Below are positions 11,317-21,488 of a stretch of DNA of 64,000 nucleotides, one piece after another. This stretch comes from Actinoplanes sandaracinus (GTDB taxonomy: Bacteria > Actinomycetota > Actinomycetes > Mycobacteriales > Micromonosporaceae): assembly GCF_030009775.1 (NCBI RefSeq), contig NZ_JASCTH010000004.1, forward strand, positions 1 to 64,000, in the 5' to 3' direction. Numbering within the stretch: position 1 is the first letter of the stretch; each line of letters opens with the position of its first letter. The notes below the pieces were generated by a model that saw nothing but the letters and a program-made list of their open reading frames with translations, searched no databases and was not told the DNA's origin. A program made the position numbers and the translations under genes.

Positions 11317-12768
11317 TCAGTAGCGGTAGTGCTCCGGTTTGTACGGCCCCTCGACGGCGATTCCCAGATAAGCTGCCTGCTCCTTGGTCAGTTCCGTCAG
11401 CTTCACGCCGAGCGCGCCGAGGTGCAGCCGGGCCACTTTCTCGTCCAGATTCTTCGGCAGCACATACACCCCGACGGGGTACTCCCCGGTCTTGGTGAAG
11501 AGCTCGATCTGCGCGATCGTCTGGTTGGAGAAGCTGTTGCTCATCACGAAGGACGGGTGCCCGGTCGCGTTGCCCAGGTTCAGCAGCCGGCCCTCGGAGA
11601 GCACGATGATCGAGTGCCCGTCGGCGAAGCGCCACTCGTCGACCTGAGGCTTGATGGTGGTCCTCTGCACGTCCGGGCGCTTCTGCAGGCCGGCCATGTC
11701 GATTTCATTATCGAAATGTCCGATGTTTCCGACGATGGCCTGGTGCTTCATCCGCGCCATGTGCTCGTGGGTGATCACATCGAAGCAACCGGTCGCGGTG
11801 ATGAAGATGTCCGCGTCCCTCACGACGTCCTCCATCGTCGCCACCTGGTAGCCGTCCATCGCCGCCTGCAGCGCGCAGATCGGGTCCACCTCGGTCACGA
11901 TCACCCGGGCGCCCTGGCCGCGCAGCGACTCCGCGCAGCCCTTGCCCACGTCGCCGTACCCGAAGACGACCGCCACCTTGCCGCCGATCAGCACGTCGGT
12001 GGCCCGGTTGATGCCGTCGATCAGCGAGTGCCGGCAGCCGTACTTGTTGTCGAACTTCGACTTGGTCACCGAGTCGTTCACGTTGATCGCCGGGAACAGC
12101 AGCGTCCCCGCCTGCCGCATCTCGTAGAGCCGGTGCACGCCGGTGGTGGTCTCCTCGGTGACGCCCTTGATGCCGGCCGCCGTCCGGGTCCAGCGCCTGC
12201 CGTCCTCCGTCAGGCTGCGCGCCAGCAGCCTCAGGATCACCGCGTACTCCTCCGAGTCGGCGCTCTCCGGCGGCGGAACCACACCGGCCCGCTCGAACTC
12301 GGCGCCCTTGTGCACCAGCAGAGTGGCGTCGCCACCGTCGTCGAGGATCATGTTGGGCGCCTCGCCGTCCGGCCAGAGCAGCACCTTCTCGGTGCACCAC
12401 CAGTACTCGTCGAGCGTCTCGCCCTTCCACGCGTAGACCGGCACTCCGCGCGGGCTCTCCGGCGTACCGTCCCGCCCCACCACGATCGCCGCCGCCGCGT
12501 GATCCTGCGTCGAGAAGATGTTGCAGGAGGCCCAGCGCACCTGCGCGCCCAGCGCCGTCAGTGTCTCGATCAGCACCGCGGTCTGGATCGTCATGTGCAG
12601 CGATCCGGTGATCCGCGCCCCGCGCAGCGGCCGGCTCGGCCCGAACTCCGCGCGCAACGCCATCAGACCGGGCATCTCGTGCTCGGCCAGCTCGATCTCC
12701 TTGCGGCCGAAGGCGGCCAGGGACAGGTCAGCGACCTTGAAATCGCCCTCGGCGAGCGTGCCGGTCAT
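11317..12768 (-). CDS. ahcY: Adenosylhomocysteinase
   Basis: NAD-dependent hydrolase that splits S-adenosylhomocysteine into adenosine and homocysteine, relieving product inhibition of methyltransferases. The product is 483 residues with the long actinobacterial insert. Visible motifs are the substrate-side [38 protein letters not shown], the Rossmann [13 protein letters not shown] motif, and the C-terminal end KPEHYRY, whose Lys-Tyr pair contacts NAD in the partner subunit. GAGGAG lies about 6 bases before the ATG. The gene sits at the sahH position of mycobacterial synteny. Confidence 0.98.
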   Translation of the reverse strand: MTGTLAEGDFKVADLSLAAFGRKEIELAEHEMPGLMALRAEFGPSRPLRGARITGSLHMTIQTAVLIETLTALGAQVRWASCNIFSTQDHAAAAIVVGRDGTPESPRGVPVYAWKGETLDEYWWCTEKVLLWPDGEAPNMILDDGGDATLLVHKGAEFERAGVVPPPESADSEEYAVILRLLARSLTEDGRRWTRTAAGIKGVTEETTTGVHRLYEMRQAGTLLFPAINVNDSVTKSKFDNKYGCRHSLIDGINRATDVLIGGKVAVVFGYGDVGKGCAESLRGQGARVIVTEVDPICALQAAMDGYQVATMEDVVRDADIFITATGCFDVITHEHMARMKHQAIVGNIGHFDNEIDMAGLQKRPDVQRTTIKPQVDEWRFADGHSIIVLSEGRLLNLGNATGHPSFVMSNSFSNQTIAQIELFTKTGEYPVGVYVLPKNLDEKVARLHLGALGVKLTELTKEQAAYLGIAVEGPYKPEHYRY

Positions 12769-13304
12769 CCCAGGCTCCTCGGTCTCGACGTCCGAACGCA
12801 GCGGTTCACTTTATGCCGAGAACATGAAGATCTTTACCCCGAAACCCCTTATTTCGTACGACCAAATCGCCCCGATCCACCCATCCCGTCCCGCCGGCCC
12901 CCTCCCTCACGCCACCCCAGGAGCAAACCTCGCCCCATCGGGCGAGCCGACACCACGCCCCCCAACGGCGGGCGCACGCCGGAACGCCTCAGCCGTAGCC
13001 CACCCACGTCAGAGCCCGTAATTAGCACGCCCCAGCTACGGCTTCGACCTCCGGGCACGCGCCCAGCCGTAGCTCGTGGGTGCCGTCGCGAGCGGATGGC
13101 GCGTGGGGACTACGGCCGAGGGAGCCGGGGTGGAATAGCGAACGGGGCGACAGGCCTAAGCCCGCCGCCCCGTTCATCCCCCCGGTTTGGTACCGCGCGC
13201 GTCCGTGGGACCCCCCGATCACCAATGACGCTGCGTGCTCTTAGATTCACACTCCGCAACCGTAATGTCAAGTTATTTGCAGAAATTTCGGGCGTGTCCT
13301 CGAT

Positions 13305-13510
13305 GAGTGGACGCAACGCCGCACCGGGCGACACCAGTGGCGGACGCGACGCCGCGCGGAGGCTGGGCGGAACGCCACGCCGGGGCCGGACGGAACACCA
13401 CGCGCACGGGTGGGCGCAATGCCACGCGCACGGGGAGACGCAACCCCACGCGCGCGGTGGGCGCGACGCCTCGGGGCGACGCTGTGGGGAGGTAGGGCGG
13501 AACGCCGCGC
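13305..13510. repeat. Degenerate ~24-bp tandem repeat array
   Basis: About eight imperfect units of 22-30 bp with the core GGGCGnAAnGCCACGCGCACG. The best two lie at 13375-13430. The period of about 24 gives eight-residue pseudo-repeats in every open frame, so open frames here are not evidence of a gene. Unit length varies and no spacer/repeat alternation is seen, so it is not CRISPR. Confidence 0.6.
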
Positions 13511-13545
13511 GCCACCGGCCCGGGGTTGCTGGAGCCGGTGGCGCG
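13508..13545. terminator. Hairpin downstream of manA
   Basis: Perfect 12-bp arms (13508-13519 and 13534-13545) with a 14-base loop, 32 bases past the manA stop. No T-run follows, so termination would rest on hairpin strength, as is common in high-GC actinobacteria. Confidence 0.5.
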
Positions 13546-13576
13546 TGAGCTCGGACGAGGAGGGGACGGGAGGGGT

Positions 13577-14764
13577 CTAGACGGGCACGGCGGCGACGAA
13601 GACGCGGCCGGTGCCGGCCACCTTGATCGCTCCGGCGCCGGCCGGCACGTAGGCCGCTGTCCCGGGCTGGAGTTCGACCGGCGTCCCGTCCTCGCTCTGG
13701 CCGGCGAAGACCGTCCCGGCGGTGCACAGGATGATGCGCGGCCCGTGCGCCGGCACCTCGACGGGCGGGCGGGCGCCGTCCAGTTCGATGCGGTAGAGGG
13801 CGAAGTCGTTCACCGGAACCGTCCAGGTGTCGACGCCCGGCTCGATCGGGGTGGCCGGCAGCAGCGGATCGTCGAGCACCTCGAAACGCAGCACCCGCAG
13901 CAACTCGTCCACGTCGACGCGCTTGGGTGTCAGGCCGCCGCGGAGCACGTTGTCGCTGGCCGCCATCAGTTCGACGCCGAGCCCGTTCAGGTAGGCGTGC
14001 AGGTTGCCGGCGGGCATCCAGATCGCCTCGCCGGGCTCCAGCCGCACCAGGTTGAGCAGAAGCGCGACCAGCACGCCCGGGTCGCCCGGGTAGTGGGCGG
14101 CCAGGTCGATGGCGAGCCGGAACGAGTCGGCGTGCTCGTGGCCGGCGGGGATCGCGCGGGCCGCGGCAACCACTTCGTCGATCAGGGCGTTCCGGTCGTC
14201 GGCGGGCCACGTCAGCAGCAGTCGCACCGCCTCGGCGAGATCGCCGGCGCGCAGCGCGGTCACCACCGGCTCCAGCCGGGCGATCTGGAACTCACCGATC
14301 ACCTCGGCCGCGACGGCCGGCCGGCGGAAGCCGCAGAGCGCCTCGAACGGCGTGAGCGCGACCAGCATCTCGGGCTTGTGGTGTGCGTCGGTGTAGTTCT
14401 TCGGTGCGTCCGGGTCGGCTTCCTGCCGGGCGTACGCCACCTTCGCGTAATCGGCGTCGGGGTGCGCCTGCAGGGACAGCGGGGCGCCGGCCGCGAGCAC
14501 CTTCAGCAGGTACGGCAGCCGGGCCCCGAACGTCCGCACGACTTCGTCGCCGAGCTGGCCACCCGGATCGGCGGCGATGAGCCCGATCAGATCGACCGGC
14601 CCGTCCGGGCCCGGCACGGTGGATGGATCACCGGGGTGCGCGCCGAGCCACAGCTCCGCCTCCGGCCCCTCGGCGGGGGTGGGACGGCCCTGAAGCTCGG
14701 CGATCGCGGTGCGGGAGCCCCAGGCATAGGGCCGGATGATTCCGGTCAGGGGATACACGGTCAT
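13577..14764 (-). CDS. manA: Mannose-6-phosphate isomerase, class I
   Basis: Zinc isomerase interconverting fructose-6-phosphate and mannose-6-phosphate, the entry point to GDP-mannose and mannosylated envelope glycans. The cupin core has the zinc-ligand set typical of type I PMIs: SLQAHP, a KPEML segment, and WMPAGNLHAYLNGLGVELMAASDNVLRGG. The last segment matches the class signature. The product has about 395 residues. ATG at 14764 is preferred to a TTG three codons upstream; no strong ribosome-binding site is visible. It lies in the same direction as the TobH-like, Trm112-like and manB genes, which all serve mannose activation. Confidence 0.95.
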   Translation of the reverse strand: MTVYPLTGIIRPYAWGSRTAIAELQGRPTPAEGPEAELWLGAHPGDPSTVPGPDGPVDLIGLIAADPGGQLGDEVVRTFGARLPYLLKVLAAGAPLSLQAHPDADYAKVAYARQEADPDAPKNYTDAHHKPEMLVALTPFEALCGFRRPAVAAEVIGEFQIARLEPVVTALRAGDLAEAVRLLLTWPADDRNALIDEVVAAARAIPAGHEHADSFRLAIDLAAHYPGDPGVLVALLLNLVRLEPGEAIWMPAGNLHAYLNGLGVELMAASDNVLRGGLTPKRVDVDELLRVLRFEVLDDPLLPATPIEPGVDTWTVPVNDFALYRIELDGARPPVEVPAHGPRIILCTAGTVFAGQSEDGTPVELQPGTAAYVPAGAGAIKVAGTGRVFVAAVPV

Positions 14765-14839
14765 ACTCGGCAAATTAGCAGTTATCCAGTGATAACGGGG
14801 GGCACGGTGATGATCATTTTGCCATCTCCCCGGCGCTGA

Positions 14840-16063
14840 CTACATCCCGTCCGGGATCAGATTGGAGAGTTCCTTCATCTCGCTGATCGCCGGCACCGCC
14901 ATCGGGTCGAGACCGTGGGCGAGGGCCAGGTAGAGCGAGGCGAAGTCGGGCACCGCGACCAGGGACGCCAGCCGCTCCAGCGTGGAGCCGCCCTCGGCGG
15001 TCAGCACGTCGCAGCGCACGCCACGCCGGTCGGCGAGGGTCTGGATGGCGTCGGCACGCCGTTCCTCGACGGCGACCGGCTCGTCGGCGTCGTCCTCAGG
15101 GTTCAGGCCACCGTCCCGGAAGACGACCAGTCGCAGCCGGGTCACGTTCTCGTCGGCCTCGTTCGGGTCGGCGAAGATGTCCCGCGAACCCTCGGCCAGG
15201 CCGCCGAAGACGCCGTCGAGCAGACCCACCCGGCCCCGGCCGGCCTCGCCGAGCGCGCCGGCCATCACCGGATAGCGGGCATTGGCGGCCAGGGTGTCGG
15301 CGAAGCGCCGGGCCGCGACCGTGGCCAGCGGCGAGGAGCCCCAGACGATCGGCACCGAGCCGGCCAGCCCGAGTGCGAGCTCCTTGGCCGGGTTGACGAA
15401 CGAGTCGGCGCCGACTCGGCACCGCTCCGCGTCGGCGTCGAGCCGGATGGCGGTCTCCGCGATGTCGGCCTCGGCCAGCTTGGCCAGGCCGAGCGCACGG
15501 CCGGCGAACAGCACCGGGATGGTGAGGCCCCAGATGGTGGCCCGGGCCGGGGCGCGCCGGGGGACGCCGATGAACGGGGCGCGGGCTCGCTCGGCCAGCG
15601 CCTCCAACTCGGAGTCCGGGTTTCCGATGGCGACCAGGCGAGCACCTCGCCGGGCGGCGGCCTCGGCCGCCGCCAGGGCTTCCGGACTGCGGCCGGACGC
15701 CGAGACCGCGATCACCACGTCGGCCGCGCCGACCCAGCCGGGCACCCCCGCGCTGCGGTGCCCGATGATCGGCACCGGGCAGCGCGGGCCCGCGACGGTG
15801 GACAGGATGCTGCCGGTGAGCCCGGCGGTGCCGATGCCTGCGACCACGACGGCGCGCGGCCGGCCCTCGTCGGCGAGCATGCTCAGGTCGACCTCGGCGG
15901 CCAGAGCCGCCGACTCGCGCACCTGTGCGCCGGCCGAGGCGGTGGCCCGCAGCATGCCGCCGGGGTCGTTGGCGAGCATCGACTTCTCGTCGTTGAGCAA
16001 CGACTCGTTGGCGACGCGATGCCCGTTGACCCCGGAGGATCCGCTCAAGGGCCCGGCCATCAC
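14840..16063 (-). CDS. TobH-like SIS-domain protein (phosphoglucose/phosphomannose isomerase family)
   Basis: Protein of 407 residues with a double SIS (sugar isomerase) fold: VVVAGIGTAGLTGSIL, VIAVSASGRSPEALAAAEAAARRGARLVAIG, and later LAGSVPIVWGSSPLATVAARRFADTLAANA. The family includes bifunctional glucose/mannose-6-phosphate isomerases and the mycobacterial TobH (Rv3256c) at the same place between manA and manB. Activity cannot be proven from sequence. The ATG at 16060 overlaps the Trm112-like gene stop (ATGA); a GTG one codon earlier is equally possible. Likely one operon with manA and manB. Confidence 0.88.
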   Translation of the reverse strand: MMAGPLSGSSGVNGHRVANESLLNDEKSMLANDPGGMLRATASAGAQVRESAALAAEVDLSMLADEGRPRAVVVAGIGTAGLTGSILSTVAGPRCPVPIIGHRSAGVPGWVGAADVVIAVSASGRSPEALAAAEAAARRGARLVAIGNPDSELEALAERARAPFIGVPRRAPARATIWGLTIPVLFAGRALGLAKLAEADIAETAIRLDADAERCRVGADSFVNPAKELALGLAGSVPIVWGSSPLATVAARRFADTLAANARYPVMAGALGEAGRGRVGLLDGVFGGLAEGSRDIFADPNEADENVTRLRLVVFRDGGLNPEDDADEPVAVEERRADAIQTLADRRGVRCDVLTAEGGSTLERLASLVAVPDFASLYLALAHGLDPMAVPAISEMKELSNLIPDGM

Positions 16064-16425
16064 TTCGCCCCCTTGTCCGCGGCGTCGTCGGCCGGCGACG
16101 ACACCGAGCCGTCAACCGAAGCCGAACCATCAACTGAAGCCGGACCACCGGCCGAAGCCGAACCACCAGCCGAAGCCGACGACGAAGCCGAACCGTCGAC
16201 CGAAGCCGAACCACCGGCCGAAGCCGGCGACGAGGCCGAGCCGTCGGCCGAAGCCGACGGCTCGCGTGCCTCGTCGAGGAGCAGGATCGGGATATCGTCG
16301 CGGATCTCGAAGATCCGGCCGCACTCGGTGCACGTCAGCGTCTGCGCCGCCACGTCGTGCTCCAGGGGCGCATGATGGGTGTCCGGGCAGGCCAGAATCT
16401 CCAGCAACTGCTGATCGAGCGCCAC
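16060..16425 (-). CDS. Trm112-family zinc-ribbon-like protein with repetitive tail
   Basis: Protein of 121 residues. The first ~55 residues form a Trm112/YcaR domain (LEILACPDTH...LTCTECGRIFEIRDDIPILL). Cys13, Cys32 and Cys35 are kept; the first CPxC pair is reduced to CPDT. Residues from about 58 to 117 are almost only Ser, Ala, Gly, Asp and Pro in roughly six-residue repeats (SASAGG, SASVDG), an extension not usual for the family. The start is GTG with AGGAG 7 bases upstream. It is coupled to the TobH-like gene by a 4-base overlap. Related proteins act as small partners of methyltransferases, but the target here is unknown. Confidence 0.85.
   Translation of the reverse strand: MALDQQLLEILACPDTHHAPLEHDVAAQTLTCTECGRIFEIRDDIPILLLDEAREPSASADGSASSPASAGGSASVDGSASSSASAGGSASAGGPASVDGSASVDGSVSSPADDAADKGAK
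16080..16262. repeat. 18-bp in-frame repeats in the Trm112-like gene
   Basis: Imperfect copies of GCCGAAGCCGAACCACC run through the 3' half of the gene and encode the Ser/Ala/Gly/Asp tail. The period of about 18 bases keeps frame, so copy-number change would lengthen or shorten the tail without a frameshift. Confidence 0.75.
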
Positions 16426-16469
16426 CGAGCTACTCCTAATCGCCGCGAAAGTACTGGGTCGAGGCGATC

Positions 16470-17849
16470 CTATCCGCGAACGATCGCCAGAACCTCGTCA
16501 CGCAGTTGCGCCATCCGATCCGCGTCGCGGGCCTCGACGTTGAGCCGCAGCAGCGGCTCCGTGTTGGATGCCCGCAGGTTGAACCAGGCGCCGTCACCGA
16601 CCTGCACGGTCATGCCGTCCAGCTCGTCCACCTCGGCGCCGGGGAACGCGGCCCGCACCTCAGCGATCTTGGCAGCGGAGTCGGCCACCGTGGAATTGAT
16701 CTCACCTGAGGCGGCGTACCGCTCGTACTCGGCGGCGAACTCCGACAGCGGCAGCGGCTGGCTGCCGAACGCGGCGAGCACGTGCATGGCGGCGAGCATG
16801 CCGGTGTCGGCGAACCAGAAGTCACGGAAGTAGTAGTGCGCCGAGTGCTCGCCACCGAAGACCGCGTTGGTCGCCGCCATCTCCGCCTTGATGAAGGAGT
16901 GGCCGACCCGGCTGCGCACCGGCTTGCCGCCGTTCTCCACGATGATCTCCGGCACCGCGGCCGAGGTGATCAGGTTGTGGATGATCGTGCTGCCCGGGAA
17001 CTTGGCCAGCTCACGGGCCGCCACCAGCGCGGTGATCGCCGACGGCGAGACCGGGTCGCCGTTCTCGTCGATCACGAAGCAGCGGTCGGCGTCGCCGTCG
17101 AACGCGAGGCCGATGTCGGCGCCCTGCTCACGGACCGCCTTCTGGAGGTCCTCGAGGTTCTTCGGGTCGAGCGGGTTCGCCTCATGGTTGGGGAACGAGC
17201 CGTCCAGCTCGAAGAAGAGCGGCACGATGGACAGCGGCAGGGCCGGCAGCACCTGGTCGCCGAGGACGGCCGGAACCGTGTAGCCGCCCATGCCGTTGCC
17301 GGCGTCCACGATCACCTTGAGCGGCCGGATGCCGGACAGGTCCACCAGCGACCGCAGGTGCGTCCCGTAGTCCTTGAGCACGTCACGGTGCTCGACCCGG
17401 ACCGGGCCGTCGGCCTCGGCGTTCAGGTCGCCGAGCAGCTGCTGGGCGCGCTGCCGGACCACGGCCAGGCCGCTGTCCTGGCCGACCGGGCGGGCGCCGG
17501 ACCGGCACAGTTTGATGCCGTTGTACTGAGCCGGGTTGTGGCTCGCGGTGAACATCGCCCCGGGCAGGTTCAGCGCGCCGGAGGCGTAGTAGAGCTGGTC
17601 GGTCGAAGCCAGACCGATGTTGATGACCGCGGTACCGGCCGCGTTGACGCCACGGGCGAAGGCGGCGGCCAGCCCCGGGCCGGACTCACGCATGTCATGG
17701 CCGATCACGATCTGGTCCGGCTCGTCACCGGACTCGCGCAACATCTCGACGAACGCCGTGCCGATCGCCCGAGCCACCGTCTCGTTGAACTGGTCCGGCA
17801 CGGTGCCCCGTACGTCGTACGCCTTGATGATCTGCGACAGATCGAACAC
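16470..17849 (-). CDS. manB: Phosphomannomutase/phosphoglucomutase
   Basis: Alpha-D-phosphohexomutase of 459 residues converting mannose-6-phosphate to mannose-1-phosphate. It carries the phosphoserine loop (FTASHNPAQYNGIK), the Mg-binding loop (FDGDADRCF), the sugar-binding loop (GGEHSAHYYFRDF) and the C-terminal phosphate loop (RASNTEPLLRLNVEA). All four domains are present. The start is GTG with AGGGG about 7 bases upstream. It supplies ManC, encoded at 31.3-32.4 kb, for GDP-mannose. The gene is upstream of the Trm112-like and TobH-like genes on the same strand. Confidence 0.95.
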   Translation of the reverse strand: MFDLSQIIKAYDVRGTVPDQFNETVARAIGTAFVEMLRESGDEPDQIVIGHDMRESGPGLAAAFARGVNAAGTAVINIGLASTDQLYYASGALNLPGAMFTASHNPAQYNGIKLCRSGARPVGQDSGLAVVRQRAQQLLGDLNAEADGPVRVEHRDVLKDYGTHLRSLVDLSGIRPLKVIVDAGNGMGGYTVPAVLGDQVLPALPLSIVPLFFELDGSFPNHEANPLDPKNLEDLQKAVREQGADIGLAFDGDADRCFVIDENGDPVSPSAITALVAARELAKFPGSTIIHNLITSAAVPEIIVENGGKPVRSRVGHSFIKAEMAATNAVFGGEHSAHYYFRDFWFADTGMLAAMHVLAAFGSQPLPLSEFAAEYERYAASGEINSTVADSAAKIAEVRAAFPGAEVDELDGMTVQVGDGAWFNLRASNTEPLLRLNVEARDADRMAQLRDEVLAIVRG

Positions 17850-17947
17850 TGCTCACCCCTGTAGCCGATGGTCCCCTTTGGGGCCGAGGGTAGCGGAGTG
17901 CCTGGTGCCCCAAGGTTCTAACCGCACGTCTGCGCGGTCAACCGCGA

Positions 17948-18613
17948 TCAACTGAGTAAATCCCGGCATGCGCGGTCCGCCGCCCGCGTCGTCTCCGGCA
18001 GCCGGTATCGCGGGGTCAGGGCCAGTGTCAGCGCGCAGGCACGGTCCAGATCGATCCGGTGTCCGACGGAGACGAAGACCGGCTTCACCCCGTTCTGGGT
18101 ACGCAGCACCGCGCCGACCGTCTCCCCCGCGTCGATCAGCGGCGATCTCGCGCCCCGCCGCTCGCCGACCGGCTCCCAGTCTCCCACCAGCCGGGTCTTC
18201 CCGACGCCGAACGCCGGGAGATCGGTGAGGACCCCCAGGTGGGCGGCGAGGCCGAACCGGCGTGGGTGGGCCAGCCCGTGCCCGTCGCAGATCAGCACCT
18301 CCGGCCGCACGGTGAGCCGGTCGAGCGCGTCCAGCAGGGCCGGAACCTCGCGGAAGGCGAACAGGCCGGGCACGTACGGGAAGGCCGGCCGGCCACGTAC
18401 CACCGCGGTGTCCACGACCGAGAGGTCAGCGGTGCTCAGCACCACGACCGCGGCGGCCAGCCGCTCGTCGCCCTCGGAGTAGGCGACGTCCAGCCCGGCC
18501 ACGGTGGCTGGGGACGCCGGCCCTTCATCGAAGACCAGGCGGGAGCGGAGGGCGTCCTGCACGGCGAGGGCTTCTTCTTCGGTACGGGGCCACGGTTGCA
18601 CGGCCCGCAGCAT
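17948..18613 (-). CDS. nfi: Endonuclease V (deoxyinosine 3' endonuclease)
   Basis: DNA-repair nuclease that nicks the second phosphodiester bond 3' to deoxyinosine. The product is 221 residues with the family core: VAGLDVAYS (catalytic Asp), YVPGLFAFRE with its Glu, LICDGHGLAHPRRFGLAAHLG (Asp plus the His-rich strand), GVGKTRLVG, and a later conserved Asp region. I start it at ATG 18613. An upstream TTG at 18640 would begin inside the perfect palindrome that separates it from the divergent regulator. Confidence 0.9.
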   Translation of the reverse strand: MLRAVQPWPRTEEEALAVQDALRSRLVFDEGPASPATVAGLDVAYSEGDERLAAAVVVLSTADLSVVDTAVVRGRPAFPYVPGLFAFREVPALLDALDRLTVRPEVLICDGHGLAHPRRFGLAAHLGVLTDLPAFGVGKTRLVGDWEPVGERRGARSPLIDAGETVGAVLRTQNGVKPVFVSVGHRIDLDRACALTLALTPRYRLPETTRAADRACRDLLS

Positions 18614-18621
18614 AGGCACGG

Positions 18622-18640
18622 TTGTCACCTGAGGTGACAA
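18622..18640. promoter_or_regulatory. 19-bp perfect palindrome between nfi and the GAF regulator
   Basis: TTGTCACCTGAGGTGACAA has perfect 9-bp arms around a single G and lies in the 60-bp divergent space between nfi (ATG 18613) and the GAF-domain regulator (GTG 18674). Its position and symmetry fit an operator for a dimeric regulator controlling one or both promoters. The protein that binds it is unknown. Confidence 0.6.
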
Positions 18641-18673
18641 GGGTCACGATGGGTGGGTCTGGAGGTGCTGCCG

Positions 18674-19927
18674 GTGAACCCGTGGCTCGCGCTGGCTCCT
18701 GGAGACGATCCGGCCGAACGGATCCGCCAGGTCGGCCGTGCCCATGAGCGGTTCCTGGCGGGCGATCGCCGGCCCGAGCGGATGCGGTCCGTGGTCGCCG
18801 ATTCCTGGGCGCGGTCGGCGGCGTTCCTGCAAGCGGACAGCACTCCTCCGATCGAGCTGGCCGACGACGACCTGGAGGCGTACCGCTCGGCGCATCCGCT
18901 GGCGCAGGTCATGCCGATCTTCCGGGACCTGCTGGGCGGTCTGGCCGAGGACGGCGATCACATGATGGCGGTCTGCGACGAACACGGCCGGCTGCTCTGG
19001 GTCGAGGGGCATCCGGCCACCCTGCGCGGCGCCGAGTCGATGAACTTCGTGCCGGGCGCCCGCTGGGACGAGGCGCACGCCGGCACCAACGCGCCGGGCA
19101 CCGCGCTCGCCGTCGACCACGCGTTGCAGATCTTCGCGACCGAGCACTTCAGTCACCCGGTGCAGCGGTGGACGTGCGCCGCGGCCCCGGTCCACGATCC
19201 CGGCACCGGGCGCCTGCTCGGCGCCATCGACGTCACCGGCGGGGATCATCTGGCGAACCCGCACAGTCTGGCCCTGGTCCGGGCCACGGCGCTGGCCGCT
19301 GAGGCGTACCTCCGCGGTGTCGCCCCGGCCCAGCGGAGACCACAGGTCGCGGCACTCGGCCGGGACGAGGCGGTGCTGGCGTGGGACGGCCGCCGGGCAC
19401 GGCTCGGCAGGCGGCACTCGGAGCTGCTGGTCCTGCTCACGGCGCATCCGGAGGGGCGCACCGGCGATCAGCTCGCCGTCGACCTGTACGGCGACGACGT
19501 GAACCCGGTGACGGTCCGCGCCGAGCTGTCCCGGCTGCGCCGCATCCTCGGCCCCGAGTTGCTGGACTCCCGGCCGTACCGGCTGCGCACCGGCCTGGTG
19601 ACCGACTTCGGCACGGTGCGCCGGCTGCTGGAGCAGGGGCGCACGGCGGAGGCTCTGGCGGCGTACCCCGGAGGGTTGTTGCCGGCCTCGGACGCGCCCG
19701 GCATCGCGCGGCTGCGACGCCGCCTCGATGATCGTCTGCGTGCCGCCGTGCTCGCCGCCGCTGACCGGCGGCTGGTGCAGACCTGGCTGGACCGGCCGTG
19801 GGGTGGCGACGATCTGGAGATGTGGGAGGCCTACGCCACGCTCTGTCCCGCCGATCCGGTCGCCGCCCGCCGGGTCGCCGCGCTCACCCGGGAATACGCG
19901 TGCAACGTTGCTGCAACGTGGCCGTAA
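18674..19927 (+). CDS. GAF-domain transcriptional regulator (aldehyde dehydrogenase cluster)
   Basis: Regulator of about 417 residues. The N-terminal half resembles the GAF sensor part of AcoR-type activators: a VVADSWARS segment, then FVPGARWDEAHAGTNAPGTALAV and FSHPVQRWTCAAAPVHDPGTGRLLG. The AAA+ and Fis domains of AcoR are absent. Instead the C-terminus (roughly residues 225-310) looks like a winged helix (HSELLVLLTAHPEGRTGDQLAVDLYG...VTVRAELSRLRRILG) followed by helices. GTG at 18674 is chosen because GGAGGT lies 7 bases upstream. It sits 33 bases before the aldehyde dehydrogenase gene on the same strand and probably controls it. Confidence 0.82.
   Translation: MNPWLALAPGDDPAERIRQVGRAHERFLAGDRRPERMRSVVADSWARSAAFLQADSTPPIELADDDLEAYRSAHPLAQVMPIFRDLLGGLAEDGDHMMAVCDEHGRLLWVEGHPATLRGAESMNFVPGARWDEAHAGTNAPGTALAVDHALQIFATEHFSHPVQRWTCAAAPVHDPGTGRLLGAIDVTGGDHLANPHSLALVRATALAAEAYLRGVAPAQRRPQVAALGRDEAVLAWDGRRARLGRRHSELLVLLTAHPEGRTGDQLAVDLYGDDVNPVTVRAELSRLRRILGPELLDSRPYRLRTGLVTDFGTVRRLLEQGRTAEALAAYPGGLLPASDAPGIARLRRRLDDRLRAAVLAAADRRLVQTWLDRPWGGDDLEMWEAYATLCPADPVAARRVAALTREYACNVAATWP
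19901..19919. promoter_or_regulatory. TGCAACGT direct repeat before the aldehyde dehydrogenase gene
   Basis: TGCAACGT occurs at 19901-19908 and 19912-19919, exactly one helical turn (11 bp) apart, inside the last codons of the GAF regulator and about 42 bp before the aldehyde dehydrogenase start. The first copy extends to the palindrome GCAACGTTGC. It could be the activator site of the preceding regulator; this is inference. Confidence 0.4.
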
Positions 19928-19960
19928 CTAGCCTCCGCCCCTAAAGAGGGAGGCAGGCTC

Positions 19961-21484
<1,524 letters not shown>

Positions 21485-21488
21485 GCCG

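Larger units (their letters stand above)
12769..13576. other. Long non-coding gap between ahcY and manA
   Basis: About 800 bases with no convincing gene. The ahcY-proximal end is relatively A/T-rich (12815-12865) and may hold the ahcY promoter. The middle has a 10-bp inverted repeat (AGCTACGGCT at 13034-13043, AGCCGTAGCT at 13065-13074) with further GCCGTAGC and ACTACGGC copies nearby. From 13305 to about 13510 is a degenerate ~24-bp tandem repeat, followed by the manA-side hairpin. Reading frames across it are open only because of GC bias. Confidence 0.7.

Noticed and set aside
12769..12830. SAH riboswitch upstream of ahcY
   Set aside because: GAGGAG and GGACG-like words are present, but I could not pair the conserved stems. 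GAGGAG is better explained as the ribosome-binding site.
13305..13510. CRISPR array
   Set aside because: Units are imperfect, contiguous and of varying length, with no unique spacers and no cas genes nearby.
10348..13548. A 1066-codon frame opposite the XRE and ahcY genes
   Set aside because: Spans antisense of two well-supported genes and the repeat-filled gap; no motif seen.
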